A stretch of 57,966 nt of DNA from an uncultured Acidimicrobiales bacterium (GCA_938038785.1 CALHTB010000033.1:1-57966), one strand, 5' to 3'. Shown: positions 1 through 8,160, counted from the stretch's first letter. Program-made: numbers and translations. The notes: generated by a model from the sequence alone, not told the origin.

Positions 1-830
1 TCTTCGCCGCCTACCTGGTCGAGAAGCGAGAAGTGCTGGCGCTGTCTTCGTACCGCTTCCTCGGGATGGCCCTGCCCGAGCCTCGCCATCTCGGCCCGGT
101 GGCGCTCGCTTGGGGTGCGTCGTTGCTGGTGATGGTGGCCGAGAAGGACCTCGGCTCGTCGTTGCTGATTTTCCTGGTCGTCGTGGTCATGTTGTGGGTT
201 GGCACCTCACGCTTCAGCTACCTGCTCACCGGCATGGGCCTGTTCGTCATCGGCAGCTGGGTCGCCTCCCGTCGCTTTAGCCACGTCCAAGATCGAATCG
301 ATATCTGGCTCGACCCATTCGCCGACGCAAATGGCAAAGGCTTCCAACCCGTCGAGGCCAGCTTCGCCCTGGCCAATGGCGGCCTCACCGGCACGGGGCC
401 CGGCCGAGGCGAGCCCTACCGAATCCCCGAAGTCGAAACCGACTTCATCTTCGCCGCCATCGGCGAAGAGCTCGGCCTGGTCGGCTCGGTCGGCGTGCTC
501 GTGGCGTTCGTGGTCATGGTGACCTCAGGCCTACGCATCGCCATCGGCACTCGCGACGACTTCGGCAAGCTGCTCGCCACTGCGCTGTCGGCGCTCATTG
601 GCATCCAGGCGTTCATCATCATCGGCGGCGTTGTCCGAGTGGTGCCGCTCACCGGCATCACACTGCCGTTTGTTAGCTACGGCGGCTCTTCGCTTGTCGC
701 CAACTACGTGCTGGTGGCGCTGCTCATTCGCATCAGCCAAGACGGAGCTCGTCGCCCCGACATCGCCATGGTGCCGGTGGCGTCGCCAGCAACCGAGCCT
801 GGCGCCGACACCGAACTGGCCGACGCGTGA
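1..830 (+). CDS. rodA: RodA/FtsW-family peptidoglycan glycosyltransferase (5' truncated by window edge)
   Basis: This is the C-terminal part (about 275 residues) of a SEDS-family membrane glycosyltransferase that polymerises lipid II together with a class B penicillin-binding protein. The reading frame is open from base 3 and has no start in the window. Visible SEDS signatures are EKDLGSSLL, the P-E-VETDFIFA stretch followed by GEELG, and PFVSYGGSS near the C-terminus, separated by hydrophobic helices. The gene overlaps pbpA by GTGA, so the two are translationally coupled. RodA rather than FtsW is inferred from the pbpA-pknB neighbourhood, which matches the mycobacterial rodA-pbpA-pknA-pknB order. 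A pknA is absent here. Confidence 0.93.
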   Translation, partial: FAAYLVEKREVLALSSYRFLGMALPEPRHLGPVALAWGASLLVMVAEKDLGSSLLIFLVVVVMLWVGTSRFSYLLTGMGLFVIGSWVASRRFSHVQDRIDIWLDPFADANGKGFQPVEASFALANGGLTGTGPGRGEPYRIPEVETDFIFAAIGEELGLVGSVGVLVAFVVMVTSGLRIAIGTRDDFGKLLATALSALIGIQAFIIIGGVVRVVPLTGITLPFVSYGGSSLVANYVLVALLIRISQDGARRPDIAMVPVASPATEPGADTELADA

Positions 831-2374
831 ACCGCCAAATCGTCCGCCTTGGCCTTGGGCTCATGGCCGCCTACCTCGTACTCTTCGTCCAGCTCAACAA
901 CATCCAAGTGTTCGGCGCCGAAGAGCTCAACACCCACCCCGAGAACAGCCGGCCATTGGTGGCCAACTTCGGCGCTCCCCGCGGCGAGATCCGTGCGGCT
1001 GACGGAACAGTGCTCGCCAGAAGTGTCGAGCTCGAAGACGGGGCCTTTGCCCGCCAGCGTGAATATCCAACCGGCGAGCTGTTCGCCGAGGCGACCGGTT
1101 TCTTCAGCTTTAACTCAGGGGCCGACGGCCTCGAGTTGACATGGGACGACGAGCTACGAGGCGAACAGAACGCCCTGGCCGACGGCATGCGCGAACTGCT
1201 GGGTGGCGAATCCACAACCGCCGATGTCGAGACGACGTTGTCGGTCGAGCTGCAAGAGGCTGCCCGAGATGCCCTCGGCGACCGACGGGGCTCGGTCGTG
1301 GCCCTCGATCCGCAGTCGGGAGCGATCCTGGCGATGTGGTCGTGGCCAACGTACGACCCAAACCCGCTCAGCTCGGTCGACACCGCTGAGGCAGCAGCGG
1401 CTCGCCAAGCTCTGCTCGCCGATGCCAATAACCCGTTGCTGCCGCGCACCACCCGCGAGCTGTACTTCCCCGGGTCGACGTTCAAGGTGGTCACTGCCGC
1501 CGCCGCCCTCGACGCGGGGGTGGCCGAGCTCGACACTCCCGTGTTCGCCAACGTCACCGAATACGTACCGCCGCTCACGTCGAACCCGTTGGGCAACTTC
1601 GGTGGCAGTAATTGCGGCGGGCCGCTGCGCGATCTCATTCGCCGGTCATGCAACGCCGGCACCGCGCAGTTGGCCGTCGAACTGCTGGGCGCAGATGAGC
1701 TCGTCGGCACCGCCCGCGACTTCGGCTTCGGTGATGTGCCCCCGGTTGGCCTGCCCGATCTTGTTGCGTCGCAGATGCCCGACGACTTCGGTGCCGACCT
1801 CGGCACCACTGTCGAAATCGCCCCCGACCTCGCTGCCCAATTCGAAGACCTTCCCGAGGTCGAGCTCACCGACGACATGCCCTCCCTGGCCCAGACAGCA
1901 ATCGGCCAATTCGATGTGAAGTCCACACCGTTACAGATGGCGCTGGTCGCAGCCGCGGTTGCCAATGACGGCGAAGTCCCTCGTCCGCATGTAGTCGACC
2001 GGGTAATTGACTCCGAGGGCGCAGTTCTGCACGAGGCCAACCTCGACCCGTGGCGTCGGGCGATGAGCCGGCAAACCTCCGAGGAGTTACGTGAGGCCAT
2101 GGTCGGCGTGGTGAGCGACGGCACGGCCCAGGTTTTGCAGGTGCCAGAGCTTGTTGTGGGTGCCAAAACAGGTACCGCCGAGATCGGCACGAACATCGAG
2201 TCAACCCATGCCTGGATCATCGCTTTTGCCGGTGATGACATTGCCCGCCCCGACATTGCGGTGGCCGTTCTGGTCGAGGCAGATGACACGATCGGTGAGC
2301 AAACCGGTGGTCGGGTTGCCGGTCCTGTGGCCCTCGACGTGCTCAACGCGTGGCAGGCCGCGCGCAGAAAGTGA
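827..2374 (+). CDS. pbpA: Penicillin-binding protein 2 family transpeptidase PbpA
   Basis: Class B penicillin-binding protein of 515 residues that cross-links peptidoglycan at the outer membrane face, the expected partner of the RodA encoded just upstream. An N-terminal membrane anchor covers about residues 8-25. The catalytic motifs are all present: STFK at 217-220 (acyl-serine 217), SCN at 274-276 and KTGTAE at 447-452. The start is a GTG that overlaps the rodA stop, which fixes it by coupling. Length is normal for the mycobacterial PbpA type. The gap to pknB is 46 bases, so rodA-pbpA-pknB probably form one operon. Confidence 0.95.
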   Translation: MNRQIVRLGLGLMAAYLVLFVQLNNIQVFGAEELNTHPENSRPLVANFGAPRGEIRAADGTVLARSVELEDGAFARQREYPTGELFAEATGFFSFNSGADGLELTWDDELRGEQNALADGMRELLGGESTTADVETTLSVELQEAARDALGDRRGSVVALDPQSGAILAMWSWPTYDPNPLSSVDTAEAAAARQALLADANNPLLPRTTRELYFPGSTFKVVTAAAALDAGVAELDTPVFANVTEYVPPLTSNPLGNFGGSNCGGPLRDLIRRSCNAGTAQLAVELLGADELVGTARDFGFGDVPPVGLPDLVASQMPDDFGADLGTTVEIAPDLAAQFEDLPEVELTDDMPSLAQTAIGQFDVKSTPLQMALVAAAVANDGEVPRPHVVDRVIDSEGAVLHEANLDPWRRAMSRQTSEELREAMVGVVSDGTAQVLQVPELVVGAKTGTAEIGTNIESTHAWIIAFAGDDIARPDIAVAVLVEADDTIGEQTGGRVAGPVALDVLNAWQAARRK

Positions 2375-2420
2375 CTCTCGATCTGCGTTCTGTGGTCGCG
2401 CTCGCTAACATTTAGCGGTT

Positions 2421-4628
2421 ATGTCTGACGCCCCCTACGAAGTCCTCGCGGGCCGCTACGAGTTGCACCGACAGCTTGCAACCGGCGGTTCTGCCGACGT
2501 CTTCCTTGCTCGCGACCAGCTGCTGAACCGGCCCGTCGCTGTCAAGATCCTCAACGAGACCCTGTCCAAGGACAACGCCTTCGTTCTGCGCCTCCGTCAG
2601 GAAGCCCAGGTCGTTGCCAGCCTCAACCACCAGAACGTGGTTGGCGTGTTCGACCAGGGTGAACACGAGGGTGCTCCGTTCATCGTCATGGAGTACGTCG
2701 ATGGCCGCAGCCTCGCCGAGATCCTGCGCTCGGAGGGCAACCTCCACCCCGATCGTGCTGCCACGATCGCGGTTGATGTCGCCGCGGCGCTCGACGCTGC
2801 TCATCGTCAGGGAATGGTCCACATGGACGTCAAACCCGGCAACGTGCTTATTACCAACGAGGGGCAGGTCAAGCTTGCTGACTTCGGTATTGCCAAGGCC
2901 CTGAACGAGGGCCACGAGACCGACATGACCGTCGAGAACGGCACGGTCATGGGCACGGCAACGTATCTGTCTCCCGAACAAGCCCAAGGCCACAAGGTCG
3001 GGCCGCGTAGCGATGTGTATTCGCTGTCGGTCGTGCTCTACGAGATGATCGCTGGCCAGGCTCCCTTCACCGGCGATTCGGCTGTTGACATTGCCCGCAA
3101 GCACGTCGAAGAAGCTCCGGTCTCGCTGAAGAGCCATGGCGTCGATGTGGCGCAGTCGCTGCAGGCAATCACGTTCAAGGGCCTGGCCAAGAAGCCCGAC
3201 AACCGTTACCCGTCGGTCCGAGACCTCGCCGCCGACCTCAAGCGTTACCTCGCTGGCGCACACTCGACCAAAGGCGAGGCAGCCAAAGCTGCCGGCGCAG
3301 CTGGAGCTGCGACTGCAGCAACCGCTACGCCACCGGTCGTGCGTGCGGTCACGGGTCGGTCAACACCGCCAGAGGTCGAGGAAGACCCAACGGTCATCAT
3401 CCCGGCAACACCTGGCCCCACCGGCTCGGGGCCATCGGCGCCAAAGCCGGCCCGTGCTGCGGCACCCGCGGCTGCACCAGTTGCGGTGGCTGCTCCACCA
3501 CAAGATGCACCTCCCGCGGATGCCTCGGCTCAGCCGATGGTGGTTCGCAACGACGACACCTGGAAGCGCAACATCTTGTTCTTCTTGGCCCTGTGCATTC
3601 TTCTTGTACTCCTAGCGTTCCTTGCCCAAACCTTCCTCAACGTTCTCAGCGGCAACAGCGATACCGACGGCGGGGGCACCTCAACCACAATCGTCGATGA
3701 CAGCGTCGACACCGTGGTGCTTCAGGACTTCAGCAATTTCGAACGCGACCAGGCAATGGCACTCATCGACCGTGCGGGTCTGGTTCCCGAGATCGAGTTC
3801 CAGCCAAACAACGACGTCGGCGAAGGTCGGGTGTTCAGGCAATCTCCGGTACCCGGAGCGATCGTCGAGAAGGGCTCGATTGTCCGCATTACCGTCAGCG
3901 AAGCCGAGGGCCAGATCGAAGTTCCCCCGCTGATCGAGCTCACCCGCGAAGAAGCCGAGGAGCGCCTCACTCGCCTCGGGTTTACTCCAAGCGTCACCGA
4001 GGTTGATAGCAACGTTGCAAGCCCGGGTGTTGTCATCAGCCAGGAACCATTGCCCGGCACCGATGCCGAACCGAACTCGGTGGTGTTCCTCGAAGTGTCG
4101 CTCGGCCCGTCTGAGCGCACCGTTCCGAACCTTGCTGGCCAAGAGTTCAACGAGGCCCTCAACGAACTGTTCGAACTCGACTTCCGTACGTCGCGTGTTG
4201 ACGAGCCAGATCCGCTCGTCGAGGAAGGGTTGGTGCTGCGCACCGAGCCTGAGGCCGGTTCCCTTCTGCGAGGTCGCGAGATCGTCACGATCTACGTATC
4301 GAGCGGAGTTGCCCGCATCACCGTTCCCCCGGTCGAAGGTTTGCTTGCCGACTCTGCCCGCCAGCAACTCATCGCCAGCGGTTTCGTCGTCGAGGTGCAA
4401 ACCAGCCCCGTCACCGACGCAGCTCAAGTGAACCGAGTGTTGCCAAACGGTCAGACCCCGCCAGCAAACACCGAGCTTCGTGAGGGCGAAACCGTGACCC
4501 TCGTTGTTGGAATCGAGGCGCCGGAAGAGTCGACAACCACGACGACGGCACCAACCGACGACACCACAACGACGACCACGACAACCACATCGACGACGAC
4601 CACGACGGTCGCAGACGACGATGCGTAG
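2421..4628 (+). CDS. pknB: PASTA-domain serine/threonine protein kinase (PknB type), non-RD catalytic loop
   Basis: Membrane kinase of 735 residues. The cytoplasmic kinase domain covers about residues 10-275, with VAVK (Lys42), catalytic Asp136, Lys138 and DFG at 154-156. One membrane helix lies near 384-406. Four PASTA repeats follow outside the cell (about 430-700), ending in a threonine-rich tail. PASTA kinases bind muropeptides or lipid II and control wall growth and division. The catalytic loop reads HMD (134-136) where most such kinases have HRD, so this is a non-RD kinase. A proline/alanine-rich juxtamembrane linker (about 285-380) joins kinase and membrane. It follows rodA-pbpA, its usual partners. 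It ends directly against the convergent trpG stop codon. Confidence 0.95.
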   Translation: MSDAPYEVLAGRYELHRQLATGGSADVFLARDQLLNRPVAVKILNETLSKDNAFVLRLRQEAQVVASLNHQNVVGVFDQGEHEGAPFIVMEYVDGRSLAEILRSEGNLHPDRAATIAVDVAAALDAAHRQGMVHMDVKPGNVLITNEGQVKLADFGIAKALNEGHETDMTVENGTVMGTATYLSPEQAQGHKVGPRSDVYSLSVVLYEMIAGQAPFTGDSAVDIARKHVEEAPVSLKSHGVDVAQSLQAITFKGLAKKPDNRYPSVRDLAADLKRYLAGAHSTKGEAAKAAGAAGAATAATATPPVVRAVTGRSTPPEVEEDPTVIIPATPGPTGSGPSAPKPARAAAPAAAPVAVAAPPQDAPPADASAQPMVVRNDDTWKRNILFFLALCILLVLLAFLAQTFLNVLSGNSDTDGGGTSTTIVDDSVDTVVLQDFSNFERDQAMALIDRAGLVPEIEFQPNNDVGEGRVFRQSPVPGAIVEKGSIVRITVSEAEGQIEVPPLIELTREEAEERLTRLGFTPSVTEVDSNVASPGVVISQEPLPGTDAEPNSVVFLEVSLGPSERTVPNLAGQEFNEALNELFELDFRTSRVDEPDPLVEEGLVLRTEPEAGSLLRGREIVTIYVSSGVARITVPPVEGLLADSARQQLIASGFVVEVQTSPVTDAAQVNRVLPNGQTPPANTELREGETVTLVVGIEAPEESTTTTTAPTDDTTTTTTTTTSTTTTTVADDDA

Positions 4629-5204
4629 CTAGCTGCAGCGAGCCAGAAAGTTCGAGAACAGGTCGTGGCCCGCTTGGGTGAGGATCGACTCGGGGTGAAA
4701 CTGCACGCCTTCGATGTCGTGCTCGCGGTGACGTAAGCCCATCACCAGGCCATCGCTAGTTTCGGCGGTGATCTCGAGCTCGTCGGACACGGTGCCGCGT
4801 TCGACGATGAGCGAATGATAGCGGGTGGCTTCGAGCGGGTTTGGCAGCCCGGCGAAGACACCGGTGTTGTTGTGGTTGATCATCGATGTCTTGCCGTGCA
4901 TGACATCGGGAGCACGGCTCACGGTTCCGCCGAATACTTCACCGAGGCATTGGTGCCCGAGGCATACGCCAAAGACCGGCCGCTTGCCTGGCGCATCGCG
5001 GATGACGTCGTTCGAAATTCCGGCATCGGCCGGGGTGCCTGGACCAGGGCTGATCAAGATGCCGTCGGGGCCCATATCGTCGATTTCGGCAAGGTCGATC
5101 TCGTCGTTTCGCTTCACGATCGGGTTCGCTCCAAGCTGCCCGAGGTACTGCACGATGTTGTAGACGAACGAGTCGTAGTTGTCGATCACCAAAATGTCGG
5201 TCAT
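4629..5204 (-). CDS. trpG: Glutamine amidotransferase, anthranilate/aminodeoxychorismate synthase component II
   Basis: Class I glutamine amidotransferase of 191 residues supplying ammonia for anthranilate or p-aminobenzoate synthesis. The N-terminal IDNYDSF motif, oxyanion strand SPGPGTP (52-58), nucleophile Cys81 in GVCLGHQC and the His170/Glu172 pair in FHPES are intact. The sequence alone does not decide between TrpG and PabA. No synthase component I gene is adjacent. In mycobacteria trpG also sits between pknB and crgA, so the position is conserved. Here, however, it converges on pknB with no bases between the two stop codons. It is divergent from crgA across 44 bases. Confidence 0.92.
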   Translation of the reverse strand: MTDILVIDNYDSFVYNIVQYLGQLGANPIVKRNDEIDLAEIDDMGPDGILISPGPGTPADAGISNDVIRDAPGKRPVFGVCLGHQCLGEVFGGTVSRAPDVMHGKTSMINHNNTGVFAGLPNPLEATRYHSLIVERGTVSDELEITAETSDGLVMGLRHREHDIEGVQFHPESILTQAGHDLFSNFLARCS

Positions 5205-5248
5205 GGCTTCCTTACGCTATCGGGCCGCCGTGGCCTACACTGACGGCC

Positions 5249-5530
5249 ATGTCGAGTCCCAAGAAGCGTCGTGTCCAAGGTGGCCGTGTCACCGCAAAAG
5301 GCACGCAGCCACATAACGCCAAGCCATCTGTTGAGACCGTGCGTGAAATAAGCACCGAGCCAAGCCCCCCTTGGGTGACTTGGGTTCTGTTCGGCTTGCT
5401 GGCAATTGGGATGATCATCATCTTTTTGAACTACACGAAGCTGCTCGGGGGCGAAGTGAACAACGCCTTTACCTTGCTCGGGTTGGGCTTCATTCTCGGC
5501 GGCATCATCACCGCCACCCGCCTGCGCTAA
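5249..5530 (+). CDS. crgA: Cell division protein CrgA
   Basis: Small septal membrane protein of 93 residues, an actinobacterial regulator that interacts with FtsZ and the septal PBPs in species where it has been studied. It has a basic, polar N-terminus (residues 1-38) and two predicted membrane helices (about 41-60 and 72-90) joined by a short loop, the standard CrgA topology. The gene is divergent from trpG and closes the division/cell-wall locus. The downstream 685 bases carry no convincing gene. Confidence 0.9.
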   Translation: MSSPKKRRVQGGRVTAKGTQPHNAKPSVETVREISTEPSPPWVTWVLFGLLAIGMIIIFLNYTKLLGGEVNNAFTLLGLGFILGGIITATRLR

Positions 5531-5545
5531 ATAACAGGCGTGTAG

Positions 5546-5823
5546 TTAGCCACAGGTTTCCACACACGCTGTGGATAACCGGTGGTATTTGTTGTGGTTG
5601 TTGACGTAATCCACAGCATCCACAAGGTTTCCCACAGGTGCCGTTTTGTCAGTGGATTGCTCTGACATCGTGAGCGCAAGCCCTGAAACCATTGCGTTTT
5701 GGTAGCACATGCCGTCACTATTGCTATCCATGTTGCCAATGTTGTTCATGTTGTTTGTGGTGTTCCACAATGCGGACCACAGGCGTGAATCTCCAGGCTT
5801 GGCCTGTGGATATCTGTGGAAAA
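5546..5823. other. Cluster of DnaA-box-like 9-mers (candidate replication-initiator binding region)
   Basis: One exact match to the consensus TTATCCACA lies on the minus strand at 5570-5578. One-mismatch forms occur at 5546-5554 (TTAGCCACA), 5607-5615 (TAATCCACA), 5805-5813 (minus, ATATCCACA) and 5815-5823 (minus, TTTTCCACA). Looser forms are at 5556-5564, 5616-5624 and 5628-5636. Between the two groups, 5690-5770 is visibly richer in A and T than its surroundings and holds three ATGTTG hexamers spaced 9 bases apart (about 5729-5752). The position after crgA fits, because the pknB/crgA locus lies near oriC in mycobacteria. The region may be oriC or only a DnaA-binding locus. No dnaA or dnaN gene is in view. 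Confidence 0.5.
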
Positions 5824-5824
5824 C

Positions 5825-6211
5825 GTATCGACTCAGCCCTTGGCGGGCTTCCTCGAACTCGAGTTTCATCTCTCCGAGCTGAAACGTCGCTTGGTCCAAG
5901 CGCTTGAGGAGAGCGAAGCTCGCGTAGCGGTATCGGCTCAGCCCTGGCGGGCTTCCCCGAACCCGAGTTTCATCTCTCCGAGCTGAAACGTCGCATTCAG
6001 AGGGCGCTATCGGGGAGGGAGCGGAGCGGACGACCATGTCGGTTTCCGCGGATCTCGGCGGAAGTCGTATCGGCTCAGCCCTTGGCGGGCTTCCCCGAAC
6101 TCGAGTTTCATCTCTCCGAGCTGAAACGTCGCTTGGTCCAAAGCGGTTCGAGGAGAGCGAAGCTCGCGTAGCGAACTTGGAAGCTTCCGCGGATCTCGGC
6201 GGAAGTCCGAG
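5825..6211. repeat. Modular intergenic repeat block (three long units plus short palindromic modules)
   Basis: Three related units begin at 5825, 5930 and 6067. Each starts GTATCGRCTCAGCCC and contains a GTTTCA...TGAAAC inverted repeat. The first and third continue into a GAGGAGAGCGAAGCTCGCGTAGCG module. Between units two and three, 6016-6065 carries a GGGAGCGGAGCG / CGACCATGT module and a partial hairpin module. The block ends in a complete hairpin CTCGG-N7-CCGAG (6195-6211). Bases 6150-6211 recur exactly at 27908-27969. Open frames across it have no protein features and read the same repeat-encoded phrase several times, so it is treated as non-coding. Confidence 0.85.
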
Positions 6212-6215
6212 AAAA

Positions 6216-6503
6216 TTACAGCTCGTGGGCTCCGGTGATGATTTCCATCTCCTGCATGCAGTGCCGAGGCGGTTCGGGGTCCTCGTTTGTGGACATGGTC
6301 ATGCGAACTTCGGTGCCACACATCTCGCACTGGAACTGGATCTTGACCTTGCGCAGGTCGCCGGGCGGAGGTGGCTCGGGGATTGGAGCAGCCATGCCGC
6401 GTAGCATCATCAACCCAACGCGAATGATGGCATAGCCCATGGCGATCGCGATGATGACGTTAAGCAACGGCAACCCAAAGATCGTCAAGGCCAATGTCGT
6501 CAT
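6216..6503 (-). CDS. Small membrane protein with C-terminal zinc-ribbon-like segment
   Basis: Protein of 95 residues of unknown function. One hydrophobic helix spans about residues 9-35, followed by a proline-rich linker (40-48). The C-terminal part has a CxxC pair (Cys59, Cys62) and a later HC pair (His81, Cys82), the spacing of a small metal-binding ribbon facing one side of the membrane. It lies 20 bases downstream of the molybdopterin oxidoreductase gene on the same strand and may be the last gene of that operon. A role in delivering or sensing a metal or redox state would fit the context but is not shown. Confidence 0.72.
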   Translation of the reverse strand: MTTLALTIFGLPLLNVIIAIAMGYAIIRVGLMMLRGMAAPIPEPPPPGDLRKVKIQFQCEMCGTEVRMTMSTNEDPEPPRHCMQEMEIITGAHEL

Positions 6504-6523
6504 GTATTCAGACTACCCGTGGG

Positions 6524-7294
6524 TTAGAGCCCGGCATACCAGTCGTAGCCGCGTTCGGTCCAATAGTCGGGCCCGCGAACGTTGCTGAACTCGATGCGAG
6601 AGATCCGCTTGATCTGCTTGATGCCGTACTTGTGGGGCATCGCGAGACGTAGGGGAGCTCCGTGGAGCTGGGTGAGCGGCTCGCCGTTGAGCTCCCACGC
6701 AAGCAGGGTTTGGGGGTGCAACATCGAGTCGCGATCGAGGCTCACTTGGTAGACGCCGTCGGGCGTTTCCATGTTGACGAATTCGGCTTCGGCAGCATCA
6801 GGGTAGAGCGCTGCGAAGTTTGCGAATGCGGTGCCCCCCCAGGTGACGATCTGGCTCCAACCTTCCACGCACTTGTGCTCGACCGTCATCTCTTCGAACG
6901 GCATCGACGTGAAGTCGTCAATGACATGTTGTCCGAGGGTCGAACCATCAGGACCGATGGCATCGAGTGTCCAGGCATCGAGATCGATCTCGTTGCGCAC
7001 ACCATGGCGGCCGTTGATCCGGATCGGTCCCGCCTCCGATGGGTCGAACGTGGGGGAGAGGCGGTCGGGGCTATAGAACGATTGCCAGATCGCAGAGTTG
7101 AAGTCGTGCACCGAGCGCAACGGCGCCGCGATTCGGTCGCCCGGTGCCTGTTGTCGAGAGAGTTCGGTGATGCCGGCCCCGCCGAGCCCGAGGGCGAGCA
7201 GGCCGATAAGAAACGAACGGCGTCCTTTGCCTTCGAACTCTTCGGCGGTCATTGTGCGCCGAGGGCTTACATAGAAGTCGTTGTCGTTAGACAT
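6524..7294 (-). CDS. Sulfite-oxidase-fold molybdopterin-dependent oxidoreductase (MsrP/YedY-like), Tat-exported
   Basis: Protein of 256 residues. A twin-arginine signal (RRSFLIG, Arg25-Arg26, then a hydrophobic stretch) implies export in folded, cofactor-loaded form. The oxidoreductase molybdopterin domain covers about 85-250. Cys142 in KCVEGWS is the expected molybdenum ligand. The dimerisation domain of true sulfite oxidases is absent, which places it with MsrP/YedY-like enzymes. Substrate is unknown; relatives reduce methionine sulfoxide in proteins. Its start overlaps the upstream cytochrome b gene by 8 bases, so the two are probably a membrane electron-transfer pair. Confidence 0.88.
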   Translation of the reverse strand: MSNDNDFYVSPRRTMTAEEFEGKGRRSFLIGLLALGLGGAGITELSRQQAPGDRIAAPLRSVHDFNSAIWQSFYSPDRLSPTFDPSEAGPIRINGRHGVRNEIDLDAWTLDAIGPDGSTLGQHVIDDFTSMPFEEMTVEHKCVEGWSQIVTWGGTAFANFAALYPDAAEAEFVNMETPDGVYQVSLDRDSMLHPQTLLAWELNGEPLTQLHGAPLRLAMPHKYGIKQIKRISRIEFSNVRGPDYWTERGYDWYAGL

Positions 7295-8039
7295 TGGCGA
7301 GCTCCTCTTCTGGAGTGGCGTCGATCTCGGCGGCGCCAGGGCTGTCGTCGGTGTGGTCGTCAGGGGTCACGTCTTCGAGCTCGTATCCAGTGACCATCGA
7401 CCAGAAGTTGGCGAATCCGGACCGCATCACTTGGACGATGTGCACGCCGAAGAAGCTCAATAGTCCGAACGTCATCAGCAAGTGGATGGCACGGGCTCGC
7501 TCGTATCCACCGAAGAGATTCGTCAACCACGCCAGTTGGGTTGGCTTGAAGAGCGCAAACCCGGTGGCGACGATGATGGCGGCCATTACCAACACGGTGC
7601 TGTACGCCACTTGTTGCATGACGTTGTACTGGCCGTGTGCGGGTGCTTCCTTCTTCAACCCCATGTCGTGCAGGATTGTGGCGGGGATGTTCTTCAGGTC
7701 ACCGAGCCGGGGAACGATGTGCTTCCATTCCCGGCTGTACGCGAGGTAAGCCAGGTAGGCCAGGCCGTTAATAACGAGAAGCCAGCCGAAGCTCAGATGA
7801 AACGACAGCCCTTTCGCCAGCTTGCGGTCGAGATCGAGTTGCTCGTAGACCACATTGGGGATGAGGTTGTTGTCGCCGAACTCGCCAGGAACTCGGGTGA
7901 AGTCGAAGGACCAGTAGATGCGGAGGCCACTCCAGATCATCACCGAGATGATCGGGAAGTTAAACCAGTGCATCCAGCGGATGGCCCGCGGGTGCACCTC
8001 TACTGCTACTTGTGTGTTGTCGGTTGCGGTGTCGGTCAT
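7287..8039 (-). CDS. Membrane-bound cytochrome b (b561 / YedZ-like partner of a molybdoenzyme)
   Basis: Integral membrane protein of 250 residues with four or five hydrophobic helices and histidines near helix ends, including HPRAIRWMHW at the N-terminus. This is the pattern of diheme cytochrome b subunits that pass electrons between quinol and an exported enzyme. The start was set at the ATG at 8039, preceded by AGGGAGAC; an in-frame ATG at 8102 has no such site. The gene overlaps the molybdoenzyme gene by 8 bases. The C-terminus is rich in Asp and Glu. It is longer and differently arranged than E. coli MsrQ, so MsrQ equivalence is not claimed. Confidence 0.85.
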   Translation of the reverse strand: MTDTATDNTQVAVEVHPRAIRWMHWFNFPIISVMIWSGLRIYWSFDFTRVPGEFGDNNLIPNVVYEQLDLDRKLAKGLSFHLSFGWLLVINGLAYLAYLAYSREWKHIVPRLGDLKNIPATILHDMGLKKEAPAHGQYNVMQQVAYSTVLVMAAIIVATGFALFKPTQLAWLTNLFGGYERARAIHLLMTFGLLSFFGVHIVQVMRSGFANFWSMVTGYELEDVTPDDHTDDSPGAAEIDATPEEELANV

Positions 8040-8116
8040 TGCGTCTCCCTGTACCTGCACATAAACCCCCATCGGCATGGGAAATTCGATCCTTTGGAAC
8101 AAATCAATATTCTGTT

Positions 8117-8132
8117 CACATCTGCAGGTGTG
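8117..8132. promoter_or_regulatory. Near-palindrome upstream of the molybdoenzyme/cytochrome operon
   Basis: CACATCTGCAGGTGTG is an almost perfect 16-base palindrome (one mismatched pair) lying 78 bases before the cytochrome b start. It may be a regulator site for that minus-strand operon. There is no independent evidence. Confidence 0.25.
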
Positions 8133-8160
8133 ATCCCCACCAGAAACTAAATGCCGATGT

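Noticed and set aside
871-2346. Long open frame (491 codons) antisense to pbpA
   Set aside because: It lies entirely opposite a clear penicillin-binding protein and is a GC-rich shadow with Ser/Arg/Ala-rich, motif-free sequence.
5546-6037. 163-codon minus-strand frame after crgA
   Set aside because: It runs through DnaA-box-like motifs and repeat units. The repeat-encoded phrase RYASFALLKR also appears in the frame at 27749-27997, so it is repeat read-through, not a gene.
5825-6211. CRISPR-like array
   Set aside because: There are only three units, they are more than 70 bases long, unevenly spaced and joined to other modules. There are no short identical repeats with unique spacers and no cas genes.
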